45,393 nucleotides of DNA, from assembly GCA_964484785.1 (NCBI GenBank), contig CAZAFD010000004.1, positions 1 through 45,393 of the forward strand, given 5' to 3'. Of the stretch, positions 25,102 through 32,829 are shown one piece after another. Position 1 is the first letter of the stretch. The number at the start of each line of letters is the position of its first letter. The notes under the pieces are model-generated. The model ran no database searches and was not told where the DNA came from. It saw only the letters and a program-made list of their open reading frames with translations. The DNA comes from CAZAFD01 sp964484785. GTDB lineage: Bacteria; Pseudomonadota; Alphaproteobacteria; Rickettsiales; UBA1997. The translations under genes were made by a program, and so were the position numbers.

Positions 25102-26082
25102 GTGACACAAAAAATTGCAATAATAGGCGGTGGAGCTTGGGGAACAGCCTTGGCAAACACAGTAGCAGAAACACAGACTAATGTTGTGATGTGGGTTTAT
25201 GAAGAGAGTTGCTGCTCGGAAATTAATACCAATCATACTAATACGAGATATATACAAGGTAACATTAATCCAAAAGTTAAAGCGAATGGAAGCTTGGAAG
25301 CTGTATTACAAGATGCGCAATATATTTTTTTGGTACTACCGACAAAATTTTTAAAAAGTTATTTAGAAGAAATAAAAAAATTAAATGTACCATTTCAAAA
25401 GAACTTTATAATTTGCACCAAAGGCCTTGAACCAGATAGCCATAAGTTCTTCTTAGATATAGCATCAACCATATTTTCTGAAGCAAGACTAGCTATCTTA
25501 AGCGGACCAAATTTTGCAGAGGAAGTAATGGCAAAAATGCCAACAATCACAACAATCGGCACACAAGATCCTATTTTTTATAAAGAAATAGAAAGTATTT
25601 TAAGATGTAGTTACTTCTCTACGAGGTATTTTGAAGATACAAAAGCCATCCAGGTTTGTAGCTTAATTAAAAATGTCGCAGCCATAGTATGTGGAATCGC
25701 AGAAGGACTTGGTTTGGGTAAAGATACAACAGCAGCTATTATCACAAAAGGTCTTAATGAAATGAATTCATTGTGCCAAAAACTAGGTTTTAATAACGAA
25801 GTTATCCTAAGTCCAGCAGGCGTAGGAGATCTAGTTTTAACTTGCAATAGTTTAAAATCTAGAAATATGACATTTGGTTATAAAATTGGTTGTGGAGAAA
25901 AAACAAAAGATCTTTTATTAGGACAAACAACAGTAGAAGGTGTTGCAAATGCAAAAACTCTAAACGCTGTATTTAATAGTGTAGGTATACAAAATACTTT
26001 AACATCATTACTCATTGATGTCTTGGAAAATAACTATACTAGACAAGATCTACAAAAAGAGATTACAAAAATCATTCTTTAA
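25102..26082 (+). CDS. gpsA: Glycerol-3-phosphate dehydrogenase [NAD(P)+]
   Basis: The enzyme reduces dihydroxyacetone phosphate to sn-glycerol-3-phosphate for phospholipid synthesis. The N-terminal NAD(P) fold starts KIAIIGGGAWGTALA; LSGPNFAEEVM near residue 137, the catalytic Lys in SLIKNVAAIVCGIAEG near 190, and GVGDLVLTC follow. There is no nearby ATG start. GTG at 25102 gives the normal N-terminus; TTG at 25096 is an alternative. It lies 69 bases after virB9 and 2 bases before tsaE. Confidence 0.94.
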   Translation: MTQKIAIIGGGAWGTALANTVAETQTNVVMWVYEESCCSEINTNHTNTRYIQGNINPKVKANGSLEAVLQDAQYIFLVLPTKFLKSYLEEIKKLNVPFQKNFIICTKGLEPDSHKFFLDIASTIFSEARLAILSGPNFAEEVMAKMPTITTIGTQDPIFYKEIESILRCSYFSTRYFEDTKAIQVCSLIKNVAAIVCGIAEGLGLGKDTTAAIITKGLNEMNSLCQKLGFNNEVILSPAGVGDLVLTCNSLKSRNMTFGYKIGCGEKTKDLLLGQTTVEGVANAKTLNAVFNSVGIQNTLTSLLIDVLENNYTRQDLQKEITKIIL

Positions 26083-26084
26083 GT

Positions 26085-26513
26085 ATGGGAACAATAATTA
26101 AGAACAAGGAAGATACTGAAAACTTTATAGACCGACACTTTAATAAATTCTTGGAAACTAGGCCACAAATTATTTTATTAAATGGAGAAATAGGAGCTGG
26201 TAAGACTTTTTTTTCTAATATATTTATAAACTATTTTCTAAAGTACTATGAGAAAGAAGAAATACAGGTCAAGAGTCCAACCTTTAACATAGTTAAAACT
26301 TATGATTTAACAAAGGATTTAAAAATATATCATTTTGATCTATACAGAATAAAAAAAACCACAGAATTATACGAACTAGACATAGAAAATGCCTTTGAAA
26401 ACATCTGCTTAATCGAATGGCCTGATTTAATTAGAGACATTATACCATATAACCTTACAGAAATTAATATAGACCCGATAGATTCAGACTCAAGATTATA
26501 TACTTTACTATAA
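26085..26513 (+). CDS. tsaE: tRNA threonylcarbamoyladenosine biosynthesis ATPase TsaE
   Basis: TsaE is the ATPase that works with TsaD and TsaB in making t6A37 on ANN-decoding tRNAs. The Walker A motif is LLNGEIGAGKTFF near residues 31-43, followed by the family motif VKSPTFNIVKTY near 62, YHFDLYRI near 84, and LIEWPDLI near 110. The length of 142 residues is typical. It starts 2 bases after gpsA, indicating co-transcription. Confidence 0.94.
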   Translation: MGTIIKNKEDTENFIDRHFNKFLETRPQIILLNGEIGAGKTFFSNIFINYFLKYYEKEEIQVKSPTFNIVKTYDLTKDLKIYHFDLYRIKKTTELYELDIENAFENICLIEWPDLIRDIIPYNLTEINIDPIDSDSRLYTLL

Positions 26514-26553
26514 GCAAAGAGCTCCCTTGACAGAAACTCTTTGACGAATGAAT

Positions 26554-27135
26554 TTAAAATAATGTATCATTAACCTCAATAAAATACCCTTGATCATGAT
26601 CGCAAGAAGGACATTTCTTTGGAGCTTCTTTAGATAAGATATGGAAACCGCAATTTGTACACTTCCATAGAGTCAATTCGTTTTTCTTAAAAAGAGTCCG
26701 AGCTTCTAAATTTTGCAAAAGTTTACCAAATCTCTCTTCATGGTACAACTCTGCCTTAGCAATATTATCAAAAACATTGGCTATATCATTAAAACCTTCT
26801 TGCCTAGCTACTTCAGCAAAACTAGGATACATATTAGCTCTTTCTTCACGTTCGCCACTTAAGGCAGATTTTAGGTTCTCTATGGTTGTACCTATTTTGC
26901 CTGCAGGGAAACTTTTAGTTATCTCTAAATCGGTTCCTTCGACCAACAATTCAAATAATCTTTCGGCATGCTCTTTTTCATGATTAGCCGTCTCCTCAAA
27001 TATAGCAGCTATCGCTTGATAGTTTTCCTTTTTGGCAACCGAAGCAAAAAACGTGTACCTATTACGTGCTTGCGATTCTCCCGCAAAGGCCTTTAAAATA
27101 TTTTTCTCTGTCTGTGTATTAGATAATTTACCCAT
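26554..27135 (-). CDS. rbr: Rubrerythrin
   Basis: Rubrerythrin is a cytoplasmic non-haem diiron peroxidase that removes hydrogen peroxide, mostly in anaerobes and microaerophiles. The ferritin-like domain (residues 1-145) carries the iron ligands in AGESQARNRYTFFA, FEETANHEKEHAERLF and AELYHEERF. The C-terminal rubredoxin domain has WKCTNCGFH and KKCPSCDHDQ. At 193 residues it is full length and intact. It stands alone, convergent with tsaE and divergent from murD. Confidence 0.95.
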   Translation of the reverse strand: MGKLSNTQTEKNILKAFAGESQARNRYTFFASVAKKENYQAIAAIFEETANHEKEHAERLFELLVEGTDLEITKSFPAGKIGTTIENLKSALSGEREERANMYPSFAEVARQEGFNDIANVFDNIAKAELYHEERFGKLLQNLEARTLFKKNELTLWKCTNCGFHILSKEAPKKCPSCDHDQGYFIEVNDTLF

Positions 27136-27289
27136 TTTGTTTATAAAAAATTTTTATTGGTTAGATATTAAAATTTTTAGTCTAAAAGTAAATATTTTGT
27201 GTAACGAATGTAATCATTGAAGAGTAACTTGACAAAGTTAGCATATTTGCAAAACTTGTCTATAAAGATTTATTTAGTATTTAATTTTT

Positions 27290-28654
27290 ATGTTAGTTAA
27301 AGAACTTTTAAACAAAAAAGTATTAATTTGGGGATATGGTTTAGAAGGGAAATCTGCTCTTGATTTATTACAAAAAAACAACAAATTAGACCAAATCATA
27401 ATAGCTGCCGACGTTAAAATCAACGATAGCGTCAAGAATGTTAAATTCATTACAGAGGATAAAATCCTAGATTATGACTTTGACGTAGTAATAAAATCAT
27501 CCGGAGTTTCTATATATAAAGGTATTTTTAAAGATTTAATAAAAAAAGGCACAATAATAACCACTATAACTAACATAGTACTAGCTGAAATAAATAACTT
27601 CAAACAAGAAAATAAAAAAAATTCCCCTATAACAATAGGAATTACTGGAACAAAAGGAAAAAGCACGACAAGTTCTATTCTTCATCACATATTACAAAAA
27701 CTTGGATACAATAGTGTTTTAGTAGGAAATATTGGTATTCCAGCTACAAGTATAATCGATAATTTTCACAAATACGAGTATATTATTATAGAATTATCTA
27801 GTGCTCAATGCGCTAATCTATCATATAATTTAGACTATGGATTAGTGTTAAATTTAATGCCAGAACATATAGACTGGCACCAAACACATTCAAATTATTA
27901 TAAAGATAAATTAAATATAGCGAATCATTCTAGTACAAGTATATTAAATTATAATAATTTAGCTCATTTTAAAGAGATTAAACCTACTAAAGTTATTTAT
28001 TTTAATAATCAAAATGGATGGCATATTGAAAACACTAAAATAGTAAATAATGACTTAGAAATTTTTGACACTTTAAGTCTCCACAATATTTTAGGACAAC
28101 ATATTTACGAAAATTTTTGCGCTATTTTAACGCTTTTTAGCGAATGTGGAATAAAAATTGATCAAGCCTTAAAACAATTAGCTTCATTTAAAACACTGGA
28201 ACACAGATTAGAAGTTTTTTACAGGGATATAGTTAATAACACAATCTATGTAGACGATAGTATTAGCACAATACCAGAAGCTTGTATGAAAGCTATAGAT
28301 ACCTTCCATTCCTATCCCAAAATACATTTAATTCTGGGAGGTTATAATAGACAACAAGACTATAATGCCTTAATTAACAAAATATCATCAATGGATAACA
28401 ATATATCTATATATTTAATGGGACAAACAGGAGTAATTCTTTATAATTTACTTAAAAACCAAAACTACTCTCAGTATTACAAATATTTTAACAACTTCCA
28501 AGACTTAGTCTGTGAAATTAAAAAAAATAATTTAAGTGATAGCGCAGTAATTCTCTCTCCAGCTACAGCAAGCTTTGATTTATTTAAAAACTTTAAAGAA
28601 AGAGGAGAACAATTCCAAAAATTGATGTTACAAAAAATGAACAAGACTAATTAG
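27290..28654 (+). CDS. murD: UDP-N-acetylmuramoyl-L-alanine-glutamate ligase, MurD-type (atypical)
   Basis: A Mur ligase adding glutamate to UDP-MurNAc-L-Ala. Residues 1-105 form the Rossmann-like N-domain (VLIWGYGLEGKSALDLL). The ATP loop is GITGTKGKSTTSSIL near 114-128, with IELSSAQ near 162, LNLMPEHIDWH near 188, and the end motif SPATASFDLFKNFKERGEQF near 424. The usual NDSKATN segment reads DDSISTIPEA near 323, lacking the Lys. This variant resembles MurD forms outside the common proteobacterial type, and MurD2 (L-glutamate-adding) cannot be excluded. It is separate from the murF-mraY pair and from murC. Confidence 0.9.
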   Translation: MLVKELLNKKVLIWGYGLEGKSALDLLQKNNKLDQIIIAADVKINDSVKNVKFITEDKILDYDFDVVIKSSGVSIYKGIFKDLIKKGTIITTITNIVLAEINNFKQENKKNSPITIGITGTKGKSTTSSILHHILQKLGYNSVLVGNIGIPATSIIDNFHKYEYIIIELSSAQCANLSYNLDYGLVLNLMPEHIDWHQTHSNYYKDKLNIANHSSTSILNYNNLAHFKEIKPTKVIYFNNQNGWHIENTKIVNNDLEIFDTLSLHNILGQHIYENFCAILTLFSECGIKIDQALKQLASFKTLEHRLEVFYRDIVNNTIYVDDSISTIPEACMKAIDTFHSYPKIHLILGGYNRQQDYNALINKISSMDNNISIYLMGQTGVILYNLLKNQNYSQYYKYFNNFQDLVCEIKKNNLSDSAVILSPATASFDLFKNFKERGEQFQKLMLQKMNKTN

Positions 28655-28738
28655 TATATATTCTCAAGATTTGTAATTATTTCTCTTACAATATATTGAC
28701 TTAACACGAGAGAGTTTTACCATCTAAAAAACACAAGA

Positions 28739-29383
28739 ATGTTTATGACAAATAGGATAGTTGCAATTGACGGCTTAAGTGCTTCTGGAAAAGGAACTAT
28801 ATCAAAAAATATGGCAAAAATCTTAGGCATCCCATATCTTAATACAGGAGCATTATATAGAGCTGTAGGGTTAGGATTTAAAAAATCTAATTTTACTAGT
28901 TATGAAACCGCAGATAAAAATGAACTGTTGGAACAATTAAAATTAATAGACCTATTAGATTTAGATAATCCTGAGTTATTTACCGAAGAAACAGGATCTT
29001 TAGCATCAAGAGTGGCTAGCATACAGGAAGTACGCCAGTTTTTACTTAAATTTCAACGTGATTTTGCAAATAATAAAGACGGAGCAATCTTAGATGGAAG
29101 AGATATAGGAACCGTCATTTGTCCTCAAGCTAGCTATAAATTTTATATAACAGCACAATTAGAGGAACGTGCAAGGCGTAGGTACAATGAATTGCTACAA
29201 AAGGGTATATCGGTAAATTATCAAGATATAGAGGATATTTTAAGAGAAAGAGATTGGAGAGATCTACACCGACCAAATGCTCCGCTTATAAAAGCACAAG
29301 ATGCTATAGAGTTGGACACAACTAATCTAACTATAGAAGAAGCAAGTCAGAAAGCTTTGTCTTATATACATTTCAGTAATTAA
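28739..29383 (+). CDS. cmk: Cytidylate kinase
   Basis: The enzyme phosphorylates CMP and dCMP. The P-loop is AIDGLSASGKGTISK near residues 9-23, followed by LNTGALYRAVG, the LDGRDIGTVICP motif near 120, and the lid RARRRYNELLQKG near 144, ending with HRPNAPLIKA. At 214 residues it is normal. Start ATGs at 28739 and 28745 are both possible. It precedes rpsA, the conserved cmk-rpsA order of proteobacteria. Confidence 0.95.
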   Translation: MFMTNRIVAIDGLSASGKGTISKNMAKILGIPYLNTGALYRAVGLGFKKSNFTSYETADKNELLEQLKLIDLLDLDNPELFTEETGSLASRVASIQEVRQFLLKFQRDFANNKDGAILDGRDIGTVICPQASYKFYITAQLEERARRRYNELLQKGISVNYQDIEDILRERDWRDLHRPNAPLIKAQDAIELDTTNLTIEEASQKALSYIHFSN

Positions 29384-29437
29384 TTAATTGAAATTAAAAT
29401 TAATAAGACTAGTATCAAACAACAAAGGGCTAAGTAA

Positions 29438-29472
29438 ACTAAAAATACAAGGGGTTTTTGGGAATTTTTAGT
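29438..29472 (+). promoter_or_regulatory. Hairpin in the rpsA leader (attenuator or terminator candidate)
   Basis: ACTAAAAAT at 29438-29446 and ATTTTTAGT at 29464-29472 form a perfect 9-bp stem, followed after CCGA by six T. It lies 34 bases before the rpsA start, so it could end cmk transcripts or regulate rpsA. The 17-base loop is G/T-rich. Confidence 0.5.
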
Positions 29473-29506
29473 CCGATTTTTTATTAATTACCCTTATTAA
29501 AATAGT

Positions 29507-31225
29507 ATGAACGAAGATTTTTTAGAAGAATCCGAAATATTTGAGAAACTTTTGGACCAATACGTACAACAATGTGTAAAAGATAATACAATTGCAGATG
29601 GTATTATAGTAGGTATTGACAAAAAAACCGTCACAATTGACATTGGCGGAAAATCAACAGGTTATGTACCTTTATCAGAATTTGCCGGTGAAGAAATAAA
29701 TGTAGGAGACTCAACAGAGGTATTTATAGAAAGATTAGAAAATAAAAAAGGTGAGTTATTATTAAGCAGAGAAAACGCAAGAAAGTACAAGAGCTGGAAT
29801 CATCTTAAAGATTGTCTAAATGAAGGCAAAACAGTTGAAGGTAAAAATTTAGGTAAAGTAAAAGGAGGTTTTGCTGTAGATCTAGACGGAGTGACAGCAT
29901 TCTTACCAAAAAGTCAAGTGGAAACCAGTACTCTAGCCGATATAGATAGTTTTGTTGGAAAAGTTGAACCATACATGGTACTCAAGATCGATGATGTCCG
30001 TGGTAATGTTGTTGTTTCAAGAAGGGCGATACTAGAAGATCAAAGGGCCAAAGAAAGAGAAGAAATACTATCTAATATAAAAGTTGGCGATATCCTCCAC
30101 GGTATGGTTAAAAACTTAACAGATTATGGTGCCTTTATAGACTTTGGCAGTTTTGACGGACTATTACACTTAACAGATATATCTTGGTGTAGGGTACGAC
30201 ATCCGTCTGAGGTTTTAAAAATTGGCCAGACAGTAGAAGTACAAGTTATCAAATTTGATGAAGAAACTAAAAAAGTTTCTTTGGGTATGAAACAACTCCA
30301 AGATAATCCTTGGGAAACAATAGAGACAAAATATCCTGTAAATAGCATCGCAAAAGGTCATGTAACAAATATAGCTCAGTACGGTGTGTTTGTTGAAATC
30401 GACAATGGTATTGAAGGTTTAGTACATGTATCTGAAATGAGCTGGTTGAAGAATAATATCTCTCCATCTAAATTCTTAAGTTTAGGTCAAGAAGTAGATG
30501 TTATGATTCTTGATATTGACGCAGAACATCACCGAATATCTTTAGGTATTAAGCAGTGTAAAAAGAACCCATGGGAAGAATTCTCCAATACACATAAAGT
30601 AGGAGACACTTTAGATGGTACCATTAAAAATATAACTGATTTTGGTCTATTCGTTGAATTCCCTAGTGGTATAGATGGATTGGTTCATATTTCTGATATA
30701 GCTTGGACAGAAGAAGAAGCTAAGGAAATGTTGAAACAGTATAAGAAAAATGACGCTATTAAGGTACTCTTACTTGGCAGCAACGCTGAACAAGAAAGAA
30801 TCTCTTTAGGATTAAAACAGTTATCTATTGACAACTTTAAAGAAAAAGTTCAGGAACTTACTAAGGGCAAAGAAATGTCCTGTGTTATAAAGACCATTAG
30901 AAAGGACTTCTTAGAAGTAGAAATAGAACTAGGTTTAAAAGGTATTATTAAGAGAGTAGATTTATCGCAAGATAAAAAAGACCAAAAAACCGACAAGTTT
31001 AATGTTAATGACAAACTTGATGGAGCAGTTGTGTCATTCAACAATGGAACAGGTAAATTAGTTCTAACACTAAGAAATGTGGAAGATAGCGAAAAATCAT
31101 TAAGTGAAGATGATGAAGATGATTTTGATATAGAACAATATTTAATTAGTGATACTAGAACTACTTTAGGAACTATTTTAGCTAATGCCTTAGAAGAAGC
31201 TAAAAATAACCAAAAAAACAAGTAA
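29507..31225 (+). CDS. rpsA: 30S ribosomal protein S1
   Basis: bS1 brings mRNA to the 30S subunit. The 572-residue protein has six S1 (OB-fold) repeats starting near residues 25, 105, 190, 280, 365 and 450, with typical signatures (GYVPLSEF, VKNLTDYGAFIDFG, LLHLTDISW, QYGVFVEI, LVHVSEMSW, DFGLFVEFPSGIDGLVHISDI). Repeats 3-5 are the best conserved, as usual for the RNA-binding part. The acidic C-terminus ends in a Lys/Asn tail. A possible regulatory hairpin is in its leader. Confidence 0.97.
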   Translation: MNEDFLEESEIFEKLLDQYVQQCVKDNTIADGIIVGIDKKTVTIDIGGKSTGYVPLSEFAGEEINVGDSTEVFIERLENKKGELLLSRENARKYKSWNHLKDCLNEGKTVEGKNLGKVKGGFAVDLDGVTAFLPKSQVETSTLADIDSFVGKVEPYMVLKIDDVRGNVVVSRRAILEDQRAKEREEILSNIKVGDILHGMVKNLTDYGAFIDFGSFDGLLHLTDISWCRVRHPSEVLKIGQTVEVQVIKFDEETKKVSLGMKQLQDNPWETIETKYPVNSIAKGHVTNIAQYGVFVEIDNGIEGLVHVSEMSWLKNNISPSKFLSLGQEVDVMILDIDAEHHRISLGIKQCKKNPWEEFSNTHKVGDTLDGTIKNITDFGLFVEFPSGIDGLVHISDIAWTEEEAKEMLKQYKKNDAIKVLLLGSNAEQERISLGLKQLSIDNFKEKVQELTKGKEMSCVIKTIRKDFLEVEIELGLKGIIKRVDLSQDKKDQKTDKFNVNDKLDGAVVSFNNGTGKLVLTLRNVEDSEKSLSEDDEDDFDIEQYLISDTRTTLGTILANALEEAKNNQKNK

Positions 31226-31232
31226 TATTCAG

Positions 31233-31255
31233 CACAGCTCTAATCCGGAGCTGTG
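31233..31255 (+). terminator. Intrinsic terminator after rpsA
   Basis: CACAGCTC at 31233-31240 pairs perfectly with GAGCTGTG at 31248-31255, followed by a short TCTATTTTA tract. It lies 8 bases after the rpsA stop and 10 bases before the tRNA. Confidence 0.75.
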
Positions 31256-31265
31256 TCTATTTTAG

Positions 31266-31342
31266 GTCCTTGTAGCTCAGCAGGATAGAGCGACAGCCTC
31301 CTAAGCTGTAGGTCAGCAGTTCGAATCTGCTCAAGGACGCCA
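31266..31342 (+). tRNA. tRNA-Arg (anticodon CCT)
   Basis: A 77-base cloverleaf. The acceptor stem GTCCTTG pairs with CAAGGAC. The D stem is GCTC/GAGC, and the anticodon stem ACAGC/GCTGT surrounds loop CTCCTAA with anticodon CCT at 31300-31302. The T stem AGCAG/CTGCT surrounds TTCGAAT. Discriminator G is followed by an encoded CCA at 31340-31342. It decodes AGG. It lies between rpsA and convergent ogt and may be read from the rpsA transcript or its own promoter. Confidence 0.97.
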
Positions 31343-31368
31343 TTTGATTTCTTTTTTAAAAACAGATT

Positions 31369-31896
31369 TTATATAACTAAACCTTCAAGATTTAGGAGTT
31401 TTGCCTTTATGTCTACACCTGCAAAGTATCCAGTTAGATTACCATTAGCTCCAATAACTCTGTGACATGGAATAATAATAGAAATAGGATTACGGCCGAC
31501 AGCTCTACCAACTGCTTGTGCCGCAAATATTTTTTGCCCCTTTTCTTCCCGAGTCATCATTTTAGCAATATCGCCGTATGTTAGTGTTTGTCCATAGGGA
31601 ATTGTACATAGAATCCTCCAAACTCTCAACATAAAATCACTTCCGTTTGGTGCTAGAGACATTTTAGAAACCTGAGGTTTACAACCACAAAAATAATTGT
31701 CTAACCAAACTTTGGTTTTATAAAAGATCTTATGATCATCATTTTGTATAATATTAACGCCATCAGGAAGATCTAAAAAATATCTTTGTCCTTGAATCCA
31801 TAATCCTACAAGATCCTCATCGTCGTTACAAGCCAAAGTCAGTCTTCCTATTGGTGATAAATATTCACTTGTAAAATAATGCTTACAACTTTGCAT
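31369..31896 (-). CDS. ogt: Methylated-DNA-protein-cysteine methyltransferase
   Basis: This suicide repair protein takes alkyl groups from O6-alkylguanine. The active-site motif IIIPCHRVIGANGNLTGYF is intact, with the acceptor Cys in PCHR. VWRILCTIPYGQTLTYGDIA and AAQAVGRAVGRNPI form the DNA-binding helices. The length of 175 residues matches Ogt rather than the longer Ada. It is convergent with the tRNA gene, 26 bases apart. Confidence 0.95.
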   Translation of the reverse strand: MQSCKHYFTSEYLSPIGRLTLACNDDEDLVGLWIQGQRYFLDLPDGVNIIQNDDHKIFYKTKVWLDNYFCGCKPQVSKMSLAPNGSDFMLRVWRILCTIPYGQTLTYGDIAKMMTREEKGQKIFAAQAVGRAVGRNPISIIIPCHRVIGANGNLTGYFAGVDIKAKLLNLEGLVI

Positions 31897-31964
31897 TTAA
31901 TTTAAGATATTACAATTAAGATCGCTTGTTTAGATAATTTGTATGACCTTGTCTTATATAATTA

Positions 31965-31996
31965 AAAATGCCTCAAGCTATTTTCTGAGGCATTTT
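31965..31996. terminator. Intrinsic terminator downstream of rpsU
   Basis: AAAATGCCTCA at 31965-31975 pairs perfectly with TGAGGCATTTT at 31986-31996 (11 bp, 10-base loop). It lies 3 bases beyond the rpsU stop on the minus strand and separates rpsU from ogt. Confidence 0.88.
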
Positions 31997-31999
31997 ATA

Positions 32000-32185
32000 C
32001 TATCTTCTTTTTCTTTTGATCCTACTCAAACTTTCTTCTCTTTTGAGCTTCTTAGCCTCTGAAGGCTTCAAATATTCCTTTCTCCTTTTAGCTTCCTTGA
32101 TAATACCTTCCTTCTGGCCTTTCTTCCTAAAAATCTTTATTGCCATATCAAGTCTACTTTGATCCGGAACTGCTACTGATACCAT
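32000..32185 (-). CDS. rpsU: 30S ribosomal protein S21
   Basis: bS21 is a small, very basic ribosomal protein of the 30S platform. The 61-residue sequence has the family N-terminus (VSVAVPDQSRLDMAIKIFRK), the KRRKEYLKPSEAKKLK segment and a basic end. It is intact and slightly shorter than E. coli S21. A strong terminator follows on its strand. Confidence 0.96.
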   Translation of the reverse strand: MVSVAVPDQSRLDMAIKIFRKKGQKEGIIKEAKRRKEYLKPSEAKKLKREESLSRIKRKRR

Positions 32186-32244
32186 TCTTTCTTTACCACC
32201 TTTAAATCGATAAATTATTAAACTTCTATTTAATTCAATCTTGT

Positions 32245-32775
32245 CTACTTATTTTCTGAAAAAAAGTCAACACTTTTGATATCATTTATCAGTGTTGTTG
32301 CAATAACACCAGTTCTTGAGATTTCTATTTGCTTAGTAAATAGACAGAGTTTCTTAACAAGATCATCAATTCTATCTGTATCATCTATAAATTGGTATAT
32401 AGCCACTTCTTCATTAATAAAAGTCATTCTACCATCAAAAGTCTCAATTACGTTTTGTAAATTATTCATTTCTGGGTTAGAATTTGCTATCTTTATCAGA
32501 CAGACCTCTCTTTCAATATACTTATCGTCAGAAGAAAAATTTAAAATAGCTTGAACCGTTGGCAAAGGCCTTATGTTTTTTTCCAAAATATCATTCACTA
32601 ATTTTCGGTCTCCAGTAATGTAAAACATAATCTTGGTAAACTCACCGCCTATATCAATATATGAAGCTACTAATTTCTCTATATTTAATTTACAATCGCC
32701 CATTACCTTAGATATATCTGCTAACACACCTGGTGTATTTTTCACAATAATGGACACTAAACTTTTCTGATCCAT
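32245..32775 (-). CDS. ilvN: Acetolactate synthase small (regulatory) subunit-like protein
   Basis: The 176-residue protein has the layout of IlvH/IlvN: an N-terminal ACT domain (residues 1-77, LVSIIVKNTPGVLADISKVM) and a C-terminal ALS_ss_C domain with IEREVCLIKI near 91 and the closing EISRTGVIAT. This subunit makes the acetolactate synthase catalytic subunit sensitive to valine. The first ACT domain is divergent, for example IEKLVAS in place of the usual IESL.V. No ilvB/ilvI gene is adjacent, so it is an orphan here. A stand-alone ACT sensor is an alternative. Confidence 0.82.
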   Translation of the reverse strand: MDQKSLVSIIVKNTPGVLADISKVMGDCKLNIEKLVASYIDIGGEFTKIMFYITGDRKLVNDILEKNIRPLPTVQAILNFSSDDKYIEREVCLIKIANSNPEMNNLQNVIETFDGRMTFINEEVAIYQFIDDTDRIDDLVKKLCLFTKQIEISRTGVIATTLINDIKSVDFFSENK

Positions 32776-32829
32776 AAAATTAACCTTTTTAAATCCTAAA
32801 TAAAGTTTACAAGAAAAATCCGATTAAAA

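Noticed and set aside
26515..26543. CAAAGAG...CTCTTTG stem between convergent tsaE and rubrerythrin, as a terminator
   Set aside because: Only 7 bp with a 15-base loop and no T-run on either strand, so support is too weak for a feature.
27229..27267. TTGACA upstream of murD as a promoter
   Set aside because: The -35-like element is perfect but no -10 lies at 16-18 bases; the nearest TATAAA is too far away.
30850..31221. Minus-strand open frame opposite the rpsA C-terminus
   Set aside because: Ser-rich translation is the expected mirror of the acidic rpsA tail codons; no independent support.
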